DNA of 64,000 nucleotides from Sphingobium sp. JS3065 (lineage in GTDB: Bacteria > Pseudomonadota > Alphaproteobacteria > Sphingomonadales > Sphingomonadaceae), in the NCBI RefSeq assembly GCF_026427355.1, contig NZ_CP102664.1, positions 2,917,501-2,981,500 of the forward strand. The letters are read 5' to 3'. A model generated the notes under the pieces. It had not been told where the DNA came from and ran no database searches. It saw only the letters and a program-made list of their open reading frames with translations. Below are positions 1 to 9,502 of this stretch, in pieces (position 1 is the first letter of the stretch; each line of letters opens with the position of its first letter). The position numbers and the translations under genes were made by a program.

Positions 1-1905
<1,905 letters not shown>

Positions 1906-2041
1906 AGTCCCACCATCAATGACAACACTGGAATAAAACCCAGCGTCAGCCATCGAGCGTGGTGATAAGCTCATGCCAGATAACAAACACACATAGCAAA
2001 ACGTGCACGGCATCGAAAAACCCAAAGCGCAAGCTTCATTG

Positions 2042-2157
2042 CTTGGTGACCATAGCGTCTGTGACCCACCCGATCCCATCCCGAACTCGGCCGTGAAACC
2101 AGTCTGCGCCGATGGTACTGTGGCTCAAGCCCCGGAAGAGTAGGGCGTCGCCAGGCA
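2042..2157 (+). rRNA. rrf: 5S ribosomal RNA
   Basis: About 116 nt beginning cttggtgaccatagcg and ending gggcgtcgccaggc; these ends pair to form helix I. The internal cccgatcccatcccgaactc block is the classic 5S loop B/C sequence. It sits about 135 nt after the 23S 3' end and 70 nt before tRNA-fMet, so it is transcribed as part of the same rRNA operon. End positions may be off by one or two bases. Confidence 0.95.
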
Positions 2158-2227
2158 TTGAAGCTCGCGCTTTGAAATAAAAACCCAATCACAAAACAAA
2201 TGCGGCCTCCGCAGCGATCTCTAGTGT

Positions 2228-2304
<77 letters not shown>

Positions 2305-2439
2305 GAGGCCGCAAGATACGTCAAGATAGCATACCGCCCTGATGATGGGTTCGGCGCATCGGCCTTTCGGATCGATCCCAACGCACAGCGTTCTTCCATT
2401 CGATCCTTTCATAAAAATATGGCGCTAGATCGATTTCCA

Positions 2440-2459
2440 GTCAGATGGCATCATCTGAC
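2440..2459. repeat. 8-bp perfect palindrome with 4-base loop
   Basis: Arms gtcagatg (2440-2447) and catctgac (2452-2459) around gcat. It lies 40 bases before the larger 2492-2527 hairpin, and the two share the core cagat/atctg. They may be members of one dispersed intergenic palindrome family; this is inferred from resemblance only. Confidence 0.6.
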
Positions 2460-2491
2460 GTTTAAGAAATCGCGGTAAAACAAAGGAATAG

Positions 2492-2527
2492 AGCGGTCGA
2501 TCTGATTCAATCAGATCGAAAACCGCT
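2492..2527. repeat. long hairpin with 10-bp perfect inner stem and 6-bp outer stem
   Basis: The inner arms cgatctgatt (2498-2507) and aatcagatcg (2509-2518) flank a single c. The outer arms agcggt (2492-2497) and accgct (2522-2527) extend the stem past a three-base aaa bulge. There is no following T-run, so it is not a classical terminator. It may be a dispersed repeat, a DNA-binding site or an RNA structure at the end of the rRNA transcript. Confidence 0.65.
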
Positions 2528-2721
2528 TGTCTTATGACATTGCCATCCGTTTGGGTCATGCTGGATTGCCCGGGCCGGGGTGGCCACTCCGGCCCGGGCG
2601 GAAGGGGACGGATCGCAAAACCGCGGGTCGTTCAGGAGAGGTGGCCTGGCAAAATTGGACAGTGGGATAAGTGGATTTTCTGCCTGACGGCGGCCAGAGT
2701 AGCCGCGAGACAGGAGCAGAG

Positions 2722-3036
2722 ATGAGCAAACGACCACGCCGGAATCACAGCCCGGCATTCAAGGCGAAGGTGGCATTGGCTGCCGTGAAGGGCGAGAAGA
2801 CGCTGGCCGAGTTGGCGCAGCAGTTTGACGTGCATCCCAACCAGATCACGCAATGGCGCGGGCAACTTCTGGAAGGGGCCGCTGGTGTGTTCGGCAGCGA
2901 GACGCGGAACGACGCTGCCGAGCCGGTGATCGACGTAAAGACGCTGCACGCCAAGATTGGCGAACTGACGCTGGTGAACGATTTTTTGTCAGGCGCGCTC
3001 GGCAAGGCGGGTCTGTTGCCGAACGCAAAGCGATGA
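2722..3036 (+). CDS. IS3-family transposase OrfA (helix-turn-helix subunit)
   Basis: A 104-residue DNA-binding protein that recognises the element ends. Residues 8-50 form the HTH_Tnp_1 region (SPAFKAKVALAAVKGEKTL, then ELAQQFDVHPNQITQW), and the C-terminal part should form the leucine-rich segment that contacts OrfB. The ATG at 2722 is chosen because gagcagag precedes it and because the longer ORF reads into the inverted repeat. Its TGA (3034-3036) overlaps the OrfB ATG (3033) as ATGA. A T TTT TTG slippery heptamer (2982-2988) lies in its frame and could give an OrfAB fusion. Confidence 0.88.
   Translation: MSKRPRRNHSPAFKAKVALAAVKGEKTLAELAQQFDVHPNQITQWRGQLLEGAAGVFGSETRNDAAEPVIDVKTLHAKIGELTLVNDFLSGALGKAGLLPNAKR
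2982..2988 (+). promoter_or_regulatory. candidate -1 ribosomal frameshift site (T TTT TTG)
   Basis: In the OrfA frame the codons read GAT TTT TTG, so the heptamer T TTT TTG has the X XXY YYZ form that allows tandem slippage by -1. The OrfB frame is open from 2853, so slippage here yields a continuous OrfAB protein, the usual way IS3 elements make active transposase. The downstream stimulatory structure was not worked out. Confidence 0.55.
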
Positions 3037-3860
3037 TCGATCGATCGCACAGCTTGCCGCTCGCGCGGCAGGCCCGGACACTTGGGATCAGCCGGGGCAG
3101 CGTCTATTACCTGCCCAGGCCGGTTTCGGCGGCTGATCTGACGATCATGCGGCGCATCGACGAACTACACCTGGAATTTCCATTCGCGGGCAGTCGGATG
3201 CTGCGCGATCTGCTGCGGCAGGAAGGCATCGAGATCGGCCGCCAGCATGTCGCCACGCTGATGAAGAAGATGGCGATCGAAGCGAGTTACCGTCGCCCGA
3301 ACACATCGAAGCCGACACCAGGGCACAAGATTTACCCCTACCTGCTGCGCAAACTGCCGATTGTGCGGCCCAACCAGGTCTGGGCGACTGACATCAGCTA
3401 CATCCCGATGGCGAGGGGGTTCGTCTATCTCGTGGCCATCGTTGACTGGTTCAGCCGGAAGGTCCTGGCCTGGCGGGTGTCGATCACGATGGAGGCCGAC
3501 TTCTGTGTCGAGGCATTGGAGGAAGCGCTCGCGCGCTTCGGAAAACCGGAGATTCTCAACACCGACCAGGGCAGTCAGTTCACTTCGCTCGCCTTCACAA
3601 GCGTGCTGCACCGGGAGAAAATCGCCATCAGCATGGACGGGCGGGGCGCATGGCGCGACAATGTGGTGGTCGAGCGCCTGTGGCGCTCGGTGAAATACGA
3701 GGAGGTTTATCTGCACGCCTACGGCGGGGTCAGCGAAGCCCGGGGATCGATCGGTCGTTATCTGAGCTTTTACAACGCGAAGAGGCCGCATTCGAGCCTT
3801 AGCGCCAAGACCCCGGACCAGGCATATTTTGACAACCTGCCCGTGGCGATGGCAGCATGA
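3033..3860 (+). CDS. IS3-family transposase OrfB (DDE integrase domain)
   Basis: Catalytic half of the transposase, 275 residues from its own ATG at 3033. An HTH_21-like segment (residues about 20-90) precedes the rve integrase core. The DDE triad is visible as ATDISYIPM (first Asp), LNTDQGSQF (second Asp) and VVERLWRSVKYEE (Glu). It ends with the typical IS3 tail FYNAKRPHSSL. The frame is open upstream to 2853, which permits fusion with OrfA by frameshifting; independent initiation by ATGA coupling is also possible. Confidence 0.92.
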   Translation: MIDRSHSLPLARQARTLGISRGSVYYLPRPVSAADLTIMRRIDELHLEFPFAGSRMLRDLLRQEGIEIGRQHVATLMKKMAIEASYRRPNTSKPTPGHKIYPYLLRKLPIVRPNQVWATDISYIPMARGFVYLVAIVDWFSRKVLAWRVSITMEADFCVEALEEALARFGKPEILNTDQGSQFTSLAFTSVLHREKIAISMDGRGAWRDNVVVERLWRSVKYEEVYLHAYGGVSEARGSIGRYLSFYNAKRPHSSLSAKTPDQAYFDNLPVAMAA

Positions 3861-3868
3861 ATTTGGCC

Positions 3869-3928
3869 GCCGATATGGGGCGTCACTCCGGTCGGGCTAC
3901 GCCCTCCTGCATGACGCCCCATATCGGC
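3869..3928. repeat. 17-bp perfect inverted repeat behind the IS3 transposase
   Basis: Arms 3869-3885 (gccgatatggggcgtca) and 3912-3928 (its exact complement) are separated by 26 bases that themselves contain gggcta/gccctcc. It lies inside the element, between the OrfB stop and the right terminal repeat. It could act as a transcription terminator or block read-through into the element, or be a remnant of another end. No T-tract follows. Confidence 0.7.
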
Positions 3929-3967
3929 AGTGCGAGCAAACAATCGGCAGACGGTCCACTTATCCAA

Positions 3968-5060
3968 TGCCGATCGCCGTTCAGACCAACCCGGCCACCT
4001 CTAGGGACCGGGTTAGAGTAGGATCGCCCCTTTCTTTTCCATCAGGCCCGAACGGATACCAGGGTTTTGGACCCGGATGACAAGCATGGGCCAGCGGAAA
4101 AGATGAGCGACAATCTACCACAGACGATCGGCATCGACATCTCCAAAGCGAGCCTTGATTGCCATGCCTACCCCGCCGGCTTCGAGCGCCAGTTCGCCAA
4201 CACGGCCAGGGGCCACAAGGCGCTGATCGCCTGGCTACGACAATGGCCGGTCGAACGGATCGCCTATGAGGCAACCGGCACCTATCATCGCGCACTGGAG
4301 GCGGCGCTGACCAACTGGCCCTGTGTGAAGCTGCCCGGCGCTTCGCCCAGGCGACTGGCACGCTGGCCAAGACCGATCGCATTGACGCCATCCTGCTGGC
4401 TCGTATGGCCGCAACCTTGCAACCACCGGTCAGACCCGCTCGAAGCGCACAGCAGGCCCACATGGCGGAGCTCATCAATGCCCGCGACGGCCTGGTTCGT
4501 GACCGCACGGCGCTCAAGAATCGCGAGAAAAATCTCACCATCGCCTTTCTCAAGCGCCAGTGTCGCCAGCGGCTCGAACAAATCGATCGGCATATCGAGG
4601 CTCTCGACACCGAGATCTCCAACCTGATCGCCGCCGATGCCGTACTTACGCGCCGGCACCAGATCCTGACCAGCATTGCGGGTGTGGGAACGCTGACCGC
4701 CAACCAGCTCATCGCCACCATGCCCGAACTCGGCAGCCTTGAGAACAAACAGGCCGCATCGCTTGCTGGTCTCGCCCCCGTCGCGCGACAGTCCGGACAA
4801 TGGAAAGGCAAAAGCTTCATCCGTGGCGGACGCGCCAACGTGAGGCAGGCTCTCTATATGCCGGCACTCGTCGCCGCCCGATACAACCCTGACCTCAAGG
4901 CCAAGTATCAACAACTCGTCGACGCGGGGAAGCCCGCCAAAATCGCGATCACCGCCGTCATGCGAAAGCTCGTCGTCACCGCAAACGCATTGCTCAAGGC
5001 CGATAGGTGCTGGGCACAATCTCAGGGTTGACCATCACGGATACTCTAGTCTCAAAATCA
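3968..5060 (+). mobile_element. IS110-family element remnant
   Basis: A DEDD-transposase gene broken by a frameshift, with about 135 bases of 5' non-coding DNA and about 30 bases after the stop before pgeF territory. IS110 elements lack long terminal repeats, so the ends cannot be read directly; the limits given are those of the IS3 right end and the start of the pgeF side. A ctctag motif occurs on both sides (about 3999 and 5045), which may or may not mark the ends. Confidence 0.5.
4103..5031 (+). pseudogene. IS110-family transposase, frameshifted
   Basis: The first part (4103 to about 4336) reads IGIDISKASLDCHAY, the start of the DEDD RuvC-like domain. After a point near 4331 the reading continues in another frame: RRFAQATGTLAKTDRIDA onwards, through a coiled segment (about 4460-4630), to the C-terminal Transposase_20 domain (SIAGVGTLTANQLI, LAGLAPVARQSGQW, RGGRANVRQALYM). 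Compared with the family, the short stretch (usually NPRQA) that joins the VK strand to ARRFA is missing, so a deletion of roughly 13 bases is the likely cause. No intact transposase can be made. An assembly error is possible but less likely. Confidence 0.85.
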
Positions 5061-5095
5061 GCCTTGGATGCCGCCACTATGGCGCGATTCCGCCG

Positions 5096-5857
5096 TTATC
5101 CCCGCAAAGCGATCATCGAAATTTGCCGGCCATAATCCGGCTCGTTGCGATGGCATGACCGCCGATAGCTGTAAAAGCGATCGGGCTGGCTGTAGGTATC
5201 CTCGTCCAGCAATTCGATCTGGCCGATCCCTTCGCCCGCCAGCCGAGCCGCCACATAGGCCGCGATGTCGAACTGGCAGTGCCCCTCCCGCCCCGCCGTG
5301 AAGAAGCGGTCATTTTCCGCATCCTCCGCCGCAAAACGCGCGGCGAAATCGACAGTCACCTCATAGGACGACCGCCCGATGCATGGACCGATCGCGCAGG
5401 CGATCCGGCCCCGCGAAGCGCCCAGTGCTTCCATGGCCCCGATTGTGCGGTCAGTGACGCCTGTCAACGCGCCCTTCCATCCGGCATGGGCCGCGCCGAT
5501 GACGCCTGCCGTCGCATCGGCGAACAACACCGGCACGCAATCCGCCGTGAGAATCCCCAATATCAGTCCTGGCCGATTCGTGACCATGGCGTCAGCCGCG
5601 GGCCGGTCGTCGGCGGGAATAGCCGCCGTGACCATGACCACATCGGGCGAGTGAACCTGATGCACCGTCACCAATGTCCCGCCCGGCAACAGCGCATCGC
5701 GGGCCAGATCGCGGTTACGCAGCACCGCGTCCCGTTCATCCTCCGACCCCAATCCGACATTCAAACCCGCATGAAGTCCCGTCGAAACGCCACCGCGCCG
5801 CCCGGCGAAACCGTGCAAGACATCGCCCAAGCCAGCCGCTCGCAGCAATTCAACCAT
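5096..5857 (-). CDS. pgeF: PgeF/YfiH family purine nucleoside phosphorylase (multicopper-oxidase-like)
   Basis: A 253-residue cytoplasmic protein of the YfiH/LACC1 family (old names: laccase domain protein, polyphenol oxidase), which acts on purine nucleosides and is linked to peptidoglycan editing. The zinc-binding catalytic His-Cys-His set is present: TVHQVHSPDVV near residue 67, ILTADCVPVLF near 110 and GAAHAGWKGAL near 127, with AIGPCIG further on. The ATG at 5857 follows a ggag box 9 bases upstream. It stands alone here, next to the IS110 remnant and divergent from the permease gene. Length matches the family. Confidence 0.92.
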   Translation of the reverse strand: MVELLRAAGLGDVLHGFAGRRGGVSTGLHAGLNVGLGSEDERDAVLRNRDLARDALLPGGTLVTVHQVHSPDVVMVTAAIPADDRPAADAMVTNRPGLILGILTADCVPVLFADATAGVIGAAHAGWKGALTGVTDRTIGAMEALGASRGRIACAIGPCIGRSSYEVTVDFAARFAAEDAENDRFFTAGREGHCQFDIAAYVAARLAGEGIGQIELLDEDTYSQPDRFYSYRRSCHRNEPDYGRQISMIALRG

Positions 5858-6020
5858 GCTTCATTTCTCCGGACCTTCCTGGGAAGTGTTTTGAACCATG
5901 TCCCAAATGCGCAACATACTTGCGTGCGCCAGATTAGGCGATAGTCTCCGCTTCATCACAAAAGGGGAGCGGCCGCAACGGCCGCCCGGGCAAAAGACAT
6001 CAAAGATAAAGGGCTCCACC

Positions 6021-7637
6021 ATGATCTTCGGGCGCATAAAGCCACTAGACGCGATATTGGCCACTGCCGAAAAGAAATCGCTCGTCCGCACATTGGGGCC
6101 GGTTCAACTGACGCTATTGGGGGTCGGCGCCATCATCGGCACCGGCATTTTCGTCCTGACCGCAGCCGCCGCGCAAAAGGCGGGGCCGGGCATGATGTGG
6201 AGTTTCATGATCGCGGGCGCCGTCTGCGCCTTCGCCGCGCTCTGCTATTCCGAAATCGCCTCCATGGTGCCGGTGTCCGGTTCCGCATACACCTACACCT
6301 ATGCCGTCGTAGGGGAACTGCTCGCCTGGATGGTGGGCTGGGCGCTCATCCTGGAATATGCGGTCGCGGCCAGCGCCGTTTCGGTGGGCTGGTCCGGCTA
6401 TTTTATGGGACTTCTCAAAAGTATAACCGGGCTTGAACTGCCACAGGCACTCGCCGCGGGGCCGGTCTGGACGATGAACGGCCTGATTCCCCACGCCGAC
6501 TTCACCCATGGCGTCATCAATATTCCCGCCATCGTCGTGGCGCTGGCAGTGACGGCCCTGCTGGTCGTCGGCACCACCGAAAGCGCCCGGGTCAACGCCG
6601 TGCTCGTCGCCATCAAGGTGACCGCGCTGACCGCCTTCATCATTCTGACGCTGCCTGCACTCGAAACTGGCAATTTCTCACCCTTCGCGCCCAATGGCTG
6701 GTTCGGTCCGGAAGGCACCAGCGGCATGGGCATCGTCGGCGCCGCAGCATCGATCTTCTTCGCCTATGTCGGCTTCGACGCGGTGTCGACCGCAGCCGAG
6801 GAAACCAAGAATCCGCAACGCAACGTCCCCATCGGCCTGATCGGCAGCCTTGCGCTATGCACCGTCTTCTACCTGCTGGTGGCGGCCGGCGCGATCGGCG
6901 CGATCGGTGCGCAGCCCGTGCTGGGTCCGGACGGTTCGGTGGTCGCCCCCGGATCGCAGGGCTTTGCCGCCGCCTGCGCCACCGCCGCCCATGCCCAGGA
7001 TCTCGTCTGCTCCAACGAAGCGCTGGCCCATGTGCTGCGATCGATCAACTGGACGGTGGTCGGCAATGCGCTGGGTCTGGCCGCCAATCTCGCGCTGCCG
7101 TCCGTCATCCTGATGATGATGTTCGGTCAGACCCGCATCTTCTTCGTGATGGCGCGCGACGGCCTGCTGCCTGAAAAGCTCGCCAGCATCCACCCGCGGT
7201 TCAAGACGCCCCATGTCGTCACCATCGTGACCGGCATCTTCGTCGCCATCGGCGCCGCACTGCTGCCCGTGGGCCAGCTTGCGGACATCTCCAATTCCGG
7301 CACGCTCTTCGCCTTCTTCATGGTGTCCATCGCCGTGTTGGTGCTGCGCGTGAAGGAACCGGGGCGGGCGCGTCCGTTCCGCACGCCGGGGGTTTGGGTG
7401 ATCGCGCCGACGGCGGCCTTCGGCTGCGTCTTCCTCTTCTTCAACCTGCCCGTCGACGCGCAGCTTGTCCTGCCGGTCTGGGGCGGCCTGGGCCTCATAC
7501 TCTATTTCGTCTATGGCTATCGCAAGAGCCATGTCGGGCGCGGCCTGGTCGAAATCCATGAACAGGATGTCGGCATTCCGCCGCAGCCGGTGCCGCCCAT
7601 GCCGGGCGCGCCCACGCCGGGCGGCCAGGACGCTTGA
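6021..7637 (+). CDS. APC-superfamily cationic amino acid permease
   Basis: A 538-residue inner-membrane protein with about twelve hydrophobic helices, of the amino acid-polyamine-organocation superfamily, closest in style to bacterial YfnA/YhdG and eukaryotic CAT transporters. The first helix carries the GVGAIIGTGIFVL signature that binds the substrate carboxylate; a second hallmark is FFAYVGFDAVSTAAEETKNP in helix 6. The ATG at 6021 is preferred over upstream in-frame starts because the protein then begins just before the family's usual N-terminal helix. A proline-rich tail closes it. Substrate is not readable; arginine, lysine or another amino acid is possible. A terminator follows directly. 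Confidence 0.88.
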   Translation: MIFGRIKPLDAILATAEKKSLVRTLGPVQLTLLGVGAIIGTGIFVLTAAAAQKAGPGMMWSFMIAGAVCAFAALCYSEIASMVPVSGSAYTYTYAVVGELLAWMVGWALILEYAVAASAVSVGWSGYFMGLLKSITGLELPQALAAGPVWTMNGLIPHADFTHGVINIPAIVVALAVTALLVVGTTESARVNAVLVAIKVTALTAFIILTLPALETGNFSPFAPNGWFGPEGTSGMGIVGAAASIFFAYVGFDAVSTAAEETKNPQRNVPIGLIGSLALCTVFYLLVAAGAIGAIGAQPVLGPDGSVVAPGSQGFAAACATAAHAQDLVCSNEALAHVLRSINWTVVGNALGLAANLALPSVILMMMFGQTRIFFVMARDGLLPEKLASIHPRFKTPHVVTIVTGIFVAIGAALLPVGQLADISNSGTLFAFFMVSIAVLVLRVKEPGRARPFRTPGVWVIAPTAAFGCVFLFFNLPVDAQLVLPVWGGLGLILYFVYGYRKSHVGRGLVEIHEQDVGIPPQPVPPMPGAPTPGGQDA

Positions 7638-7642
7638 TGGAA

Positions 7643-7668
7643 GGGGGGCGGACACCGCCCCCTTTTTT
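7643..7668 (+). terminator. rho-independent terminator of the permease gene
   Basis: Stem 7644-7651 (gggggcgg) pairs with 7655-7662 (ccgccccc) across a three-base loop, followed by six T residues. It is immediately after the permease stop and just before the convergent MFS gene's stop at 7669. Confidence 0.88.
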
Positions 7669-8943
7669 CTACCGCAGGGTTTCGAATTCGGTATTGCGCA
7701 GTCCCGCAAGGTGGGGGCGGGTGAATAATTTCCCCCGTTCCGCCCAGGCGACGATCACGAAGGAGAGCGAGCCGAACACCGCCAGTCCCAAAGTCAGCGG
7801 CAATGTCGTCCCATCGAAGGCGAGGCCGATCAGGCTGCCGAGCGCGCTGGACAAGGCCGTGGTCAAAAACGCCTGGAAGGAGGAGGCGACGCCTGCCCCC
7901 CTCGCGAAGGGTTCCATCGAAATGGCGCTGAAATTGGACGCGGTGAAGGCGACCGTCATCATCGTGCACGACTGCAGGATCATGAAGCTGACAATCGTCT
8001 CATGGCCCGCCAGGATCACCGCCAGATGCACCGCATTGATCAGCACAAGGCACAGCAGCGCCGTCTGGCTCAATCGCCGCGCGCCGAAGCGGGAAACGAG
8101 GCGGCTGTTGAGCAGGCTGCCGACCCCCATGCTGCCCGCGATGGCAGCGAAGGCGAAGGGGAAAATCTCCTGCGCCCCGAAAATGTCGAAAAATATCTGC
8201 TGCACGGACAGAATGAAGCCGATCAGGCCGCCCATCACCACCCCGCTCGCCAGCATATAGCCGATCGAACTGCGCGTGCGGAAGATCGACCCGACCGTCC
8301 GGAAAATGACGCCCGCGCTGATCCGCAAGCGATTTTCAGGCAGCAGCGTTTCCGGCAGGCGCGTCATCATCCACAGCAGCAGCAGCGTCGCCAGAATCGC
8401 CAGCGCCCAGAATATCCAGCGCCAGGGGGCGATCCATAATATCGCCTGACCGAAAGCCGGCGCCATCACGGGGATCAGCATGAACACGGCGAAGATCAGC
8501 GACATGACCCGCGCCATCGCATCGCCCCTGAAGCGGTCGCGGATGATGCTGACGGTGATGACGCGGCTGGCGCCGGCGAAGAAACCGGCGCAGGCGCGCC
8601 CCGCCAGCATCGTGGCGAAGCTGTGCGCCCAGGCGCAGGCGATGGAGGAGAGGATGAACAGCACCATGGCGCTGCCCAGCACGCGCTTCCGCCCGAATCG
8701 GTCGGACAGCACGCCGAACAGCAGCGATCCGACCCCCAGCCCCAGAAAATAGACGCTGATGATCAACTGCCGGTCATTGGGATGCGGAACCTTCAAGTCC
8801 TGGCCGATGGCGGGCAGGGCTGGCAGCATCGGGTCGATGGACAGGGCGTTGATCGCCATCAGGCACGCGCAGAGTATGACGAACTCGCGGAAAGCAATGT
8901 CCTTTTTCGGCTGTTCTCCGGGGATTTCGCGATGATCTGTCAT
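7669..8943 (-). CDS. MFS drug exporter, Bcr/CflA subfamily
   Basis: A 424-residue inner-membrane protein with about twelve helices, of the DHA1 drug:proton antiporter group. Helix 1 carries INALSIDPMLPALPAIG, typical of Bcr/CflA (Asp in helix 1, followed by LPALP). The loop 2-3 motif A is visible as GVLSDRFGRKRVL, and motif C-like glycine/proline content follows in helix 5. It transcribes away from the Sel1 gene and converges on the amino acid permease. The substrate is unknown; members export bicyclomycin, sulfonamides, chloramphenicol or cysteine. Confidence 0.88.
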   Translation of the reverse strand: MTDHREIPGEQPKKDIAFREFVILCACLMAINALSIDPMLPALPAIGQDLKVPHPNDRQLIISVYFLGLGVGSLLFGVLSDRFGRKRVLGSAMVLFILSSIACAWAHSFATMLAGRACAGFFAGASRVITVSIIRDRFRGDAMARVMSLIFAVFMLIPVMAPAFGQAILWIAPWRWIFWALAILATLLLLWMMTRLPETLLPENRLRISAGVIFRTVGSIFRTRSSIGYMLASGVVMGGLIGFILSVQQIFFDIFGAQEIFPFAFAAIAGSMGVGSLLNSRLVSRFGARRLSQTALLCLVLINAVHLAVILAGHETIVSFMILQSCTMMTVAFTASNFSAISMEPFARGAGVASSFQAFLTTALSSALGSLIGLAFDGTTLPLTLGLAVFGSLSFVIVAWAERGKLFTRPHLAGLRNTEFETLR

Positions 8944-8992
8944 GCCGGTGGCTATGGGGACAATCGAACGCTCGCGCCACCCTTTTAGTGCT

Positions 8993-9017
8993 GTGAGGAG
9001 GCGTTAACGCCCCTCAC
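8993..9017. repeat. near-perfect palindrome in the divergent MFS/Sel1 promoter region
   Basis: Left half gtgagg-a-ggcgtt (8993-9005) and right half aacgcccctcac (9006-9017) are complementary apart from one extra base. There is no loop, which suits a dimeric regulator's binding site better than an RNA hairpin. It lies about 50 bases upstream of the MFS start, so it could control the exporter, the Sel1 gene or both. Confidence 0.45.
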
Positions 9018-9046
9018 GTCCGCCCGACGGCAATTGCGACAATATT

Positions 9047-9055
9047 TGGTATAAA
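9047..9055 (+). promoter_or_regulatory. candidate extended -10 promoter of the Sel1 gene
   Basis: The string tggtataaa has the TGnTATAAT form of an extended -10 element and lies about 88 bases before the Sel1-like gene start. No good -35 box stands at the right distance, which is acceptable for extended -10 promoters. Confidence 0.35.
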
Positions 9056-9142
9056 AGACGTTAACCATTTTTTATCCATCGCCGGTGCAGCCTGCCCCTC
9101 ATCGAAAACCATCTAGTCGAAATCCATGAGGGGGATTCGGTC

Positions 9143-9439
9143 ATGGCGAATGGTCTGAAAAGCGCGCAGTTTCTGATGGAGAGCCGTCTTTCGGGCGCGG
9201 CGAGCGGAACCGCGGAAGCCTGTTTCGATCTGGGGGTCGCCTATAGCTGCGGCACTGGCGGCCTGCCCGTCGACCTGATCGAGGCGCATAAATGGTTCAA
9301 CCTGGCCGCCCTGAAGGGCAGCGAGGAAGGCCAGACGATGCGGGCGGAAGTGGCCGGGGAAATGTCGGCGCGCGAAATCGCCGAAGCCCAGCGTCAGGCC
9401 CGCGCCCTGATCGCGACGACGCAGTTGCGCGCCGCCTGA
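9143..9439 (+). CDS. small Sel1-like repeat protein
   Basis: A 98-residue protein with one to two Sel1/TPR-like repeats: EACFDLGVAYSCGTGG followed by EAHKWFNLAALKG shows the AxxxLGxxY...A..W..AA pattern. No signal peptide is evident, so it is probably cytoplasmic and a protein-protein adaptor. The start at 9143 has a strong gaggggg box 8-14 bases upstream. It is monocistronic between the MFS gene and the old yellow enzyme gene. Partner and role are unknown. Confidence 0.8.
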   Translation: MANGLKSAQFLMESRLSGAASGTAEACFDLGVAYSCGTGGLPVDLIEAHKWFNLAALKGSEEGQTMRAEVAGEMSAREIAEAQRQARALIATTQLRAA

Positions 9440-9502
9440 GAGCGTCTCCACTGGAGTGGAAACGCTCCCGTCCTTGGCTTCCGCAATCGAATCCGGGCGT
9501 CT

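Larger units (their letters stand above)
2305..2662. other. non-coding stretch between the rRNA operon and the IS3 element
   Basis: About 360 bases with no convincing gene; a 63-codon ORF starting at 2534 has no ribosome-binding site and no recognisable product. It holds two strong palindromes (2440-2459 and 2492-2527, listed separately) and a GC-rich inverted stretch around 2570-2600 (ccgggccgg / ccggcccggg) that could act as the rRNA operon terminator, although no T-tract follows it. Confidence 0.6.
2663..3967 (+). mobile_element. IS3-family insertion sequence, complete, about 1.3 kb
   Basis: Two overlapping ORFs in the IS3 orfA/orfB arrangement lie between imperfect terminal inverted repeats. 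The left repeat contains ggataagtgga at 2665-2675 followed by tctgcc at 2679-2684. The right repeat contains its complement tccacttatcc at 3955-3965, preceded by ggcagacgg. The outer boundaries (2663 and about 3967) are estimates, and I could not identify a clean target-site duplication. Both ORFs are open, so the element may still be active. It lies immediately before a decayed IS110 transposase gene. Confidence 0.85.

Noticed and set aside
2534..2725. A 63-codon ORF between tRNA-fMet and the IS
   Set aside because: No ribosome site, overlaps the IS left end and orfA, proline/glycine-rich shadow composition.
2305..5060. Integrative element or genomic island using tRNA-fMet as attachment site
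   Set aside because: No integrase gene and no direct repeat of the tRNA 3' end were found; the two IS elements explain the mobile content.
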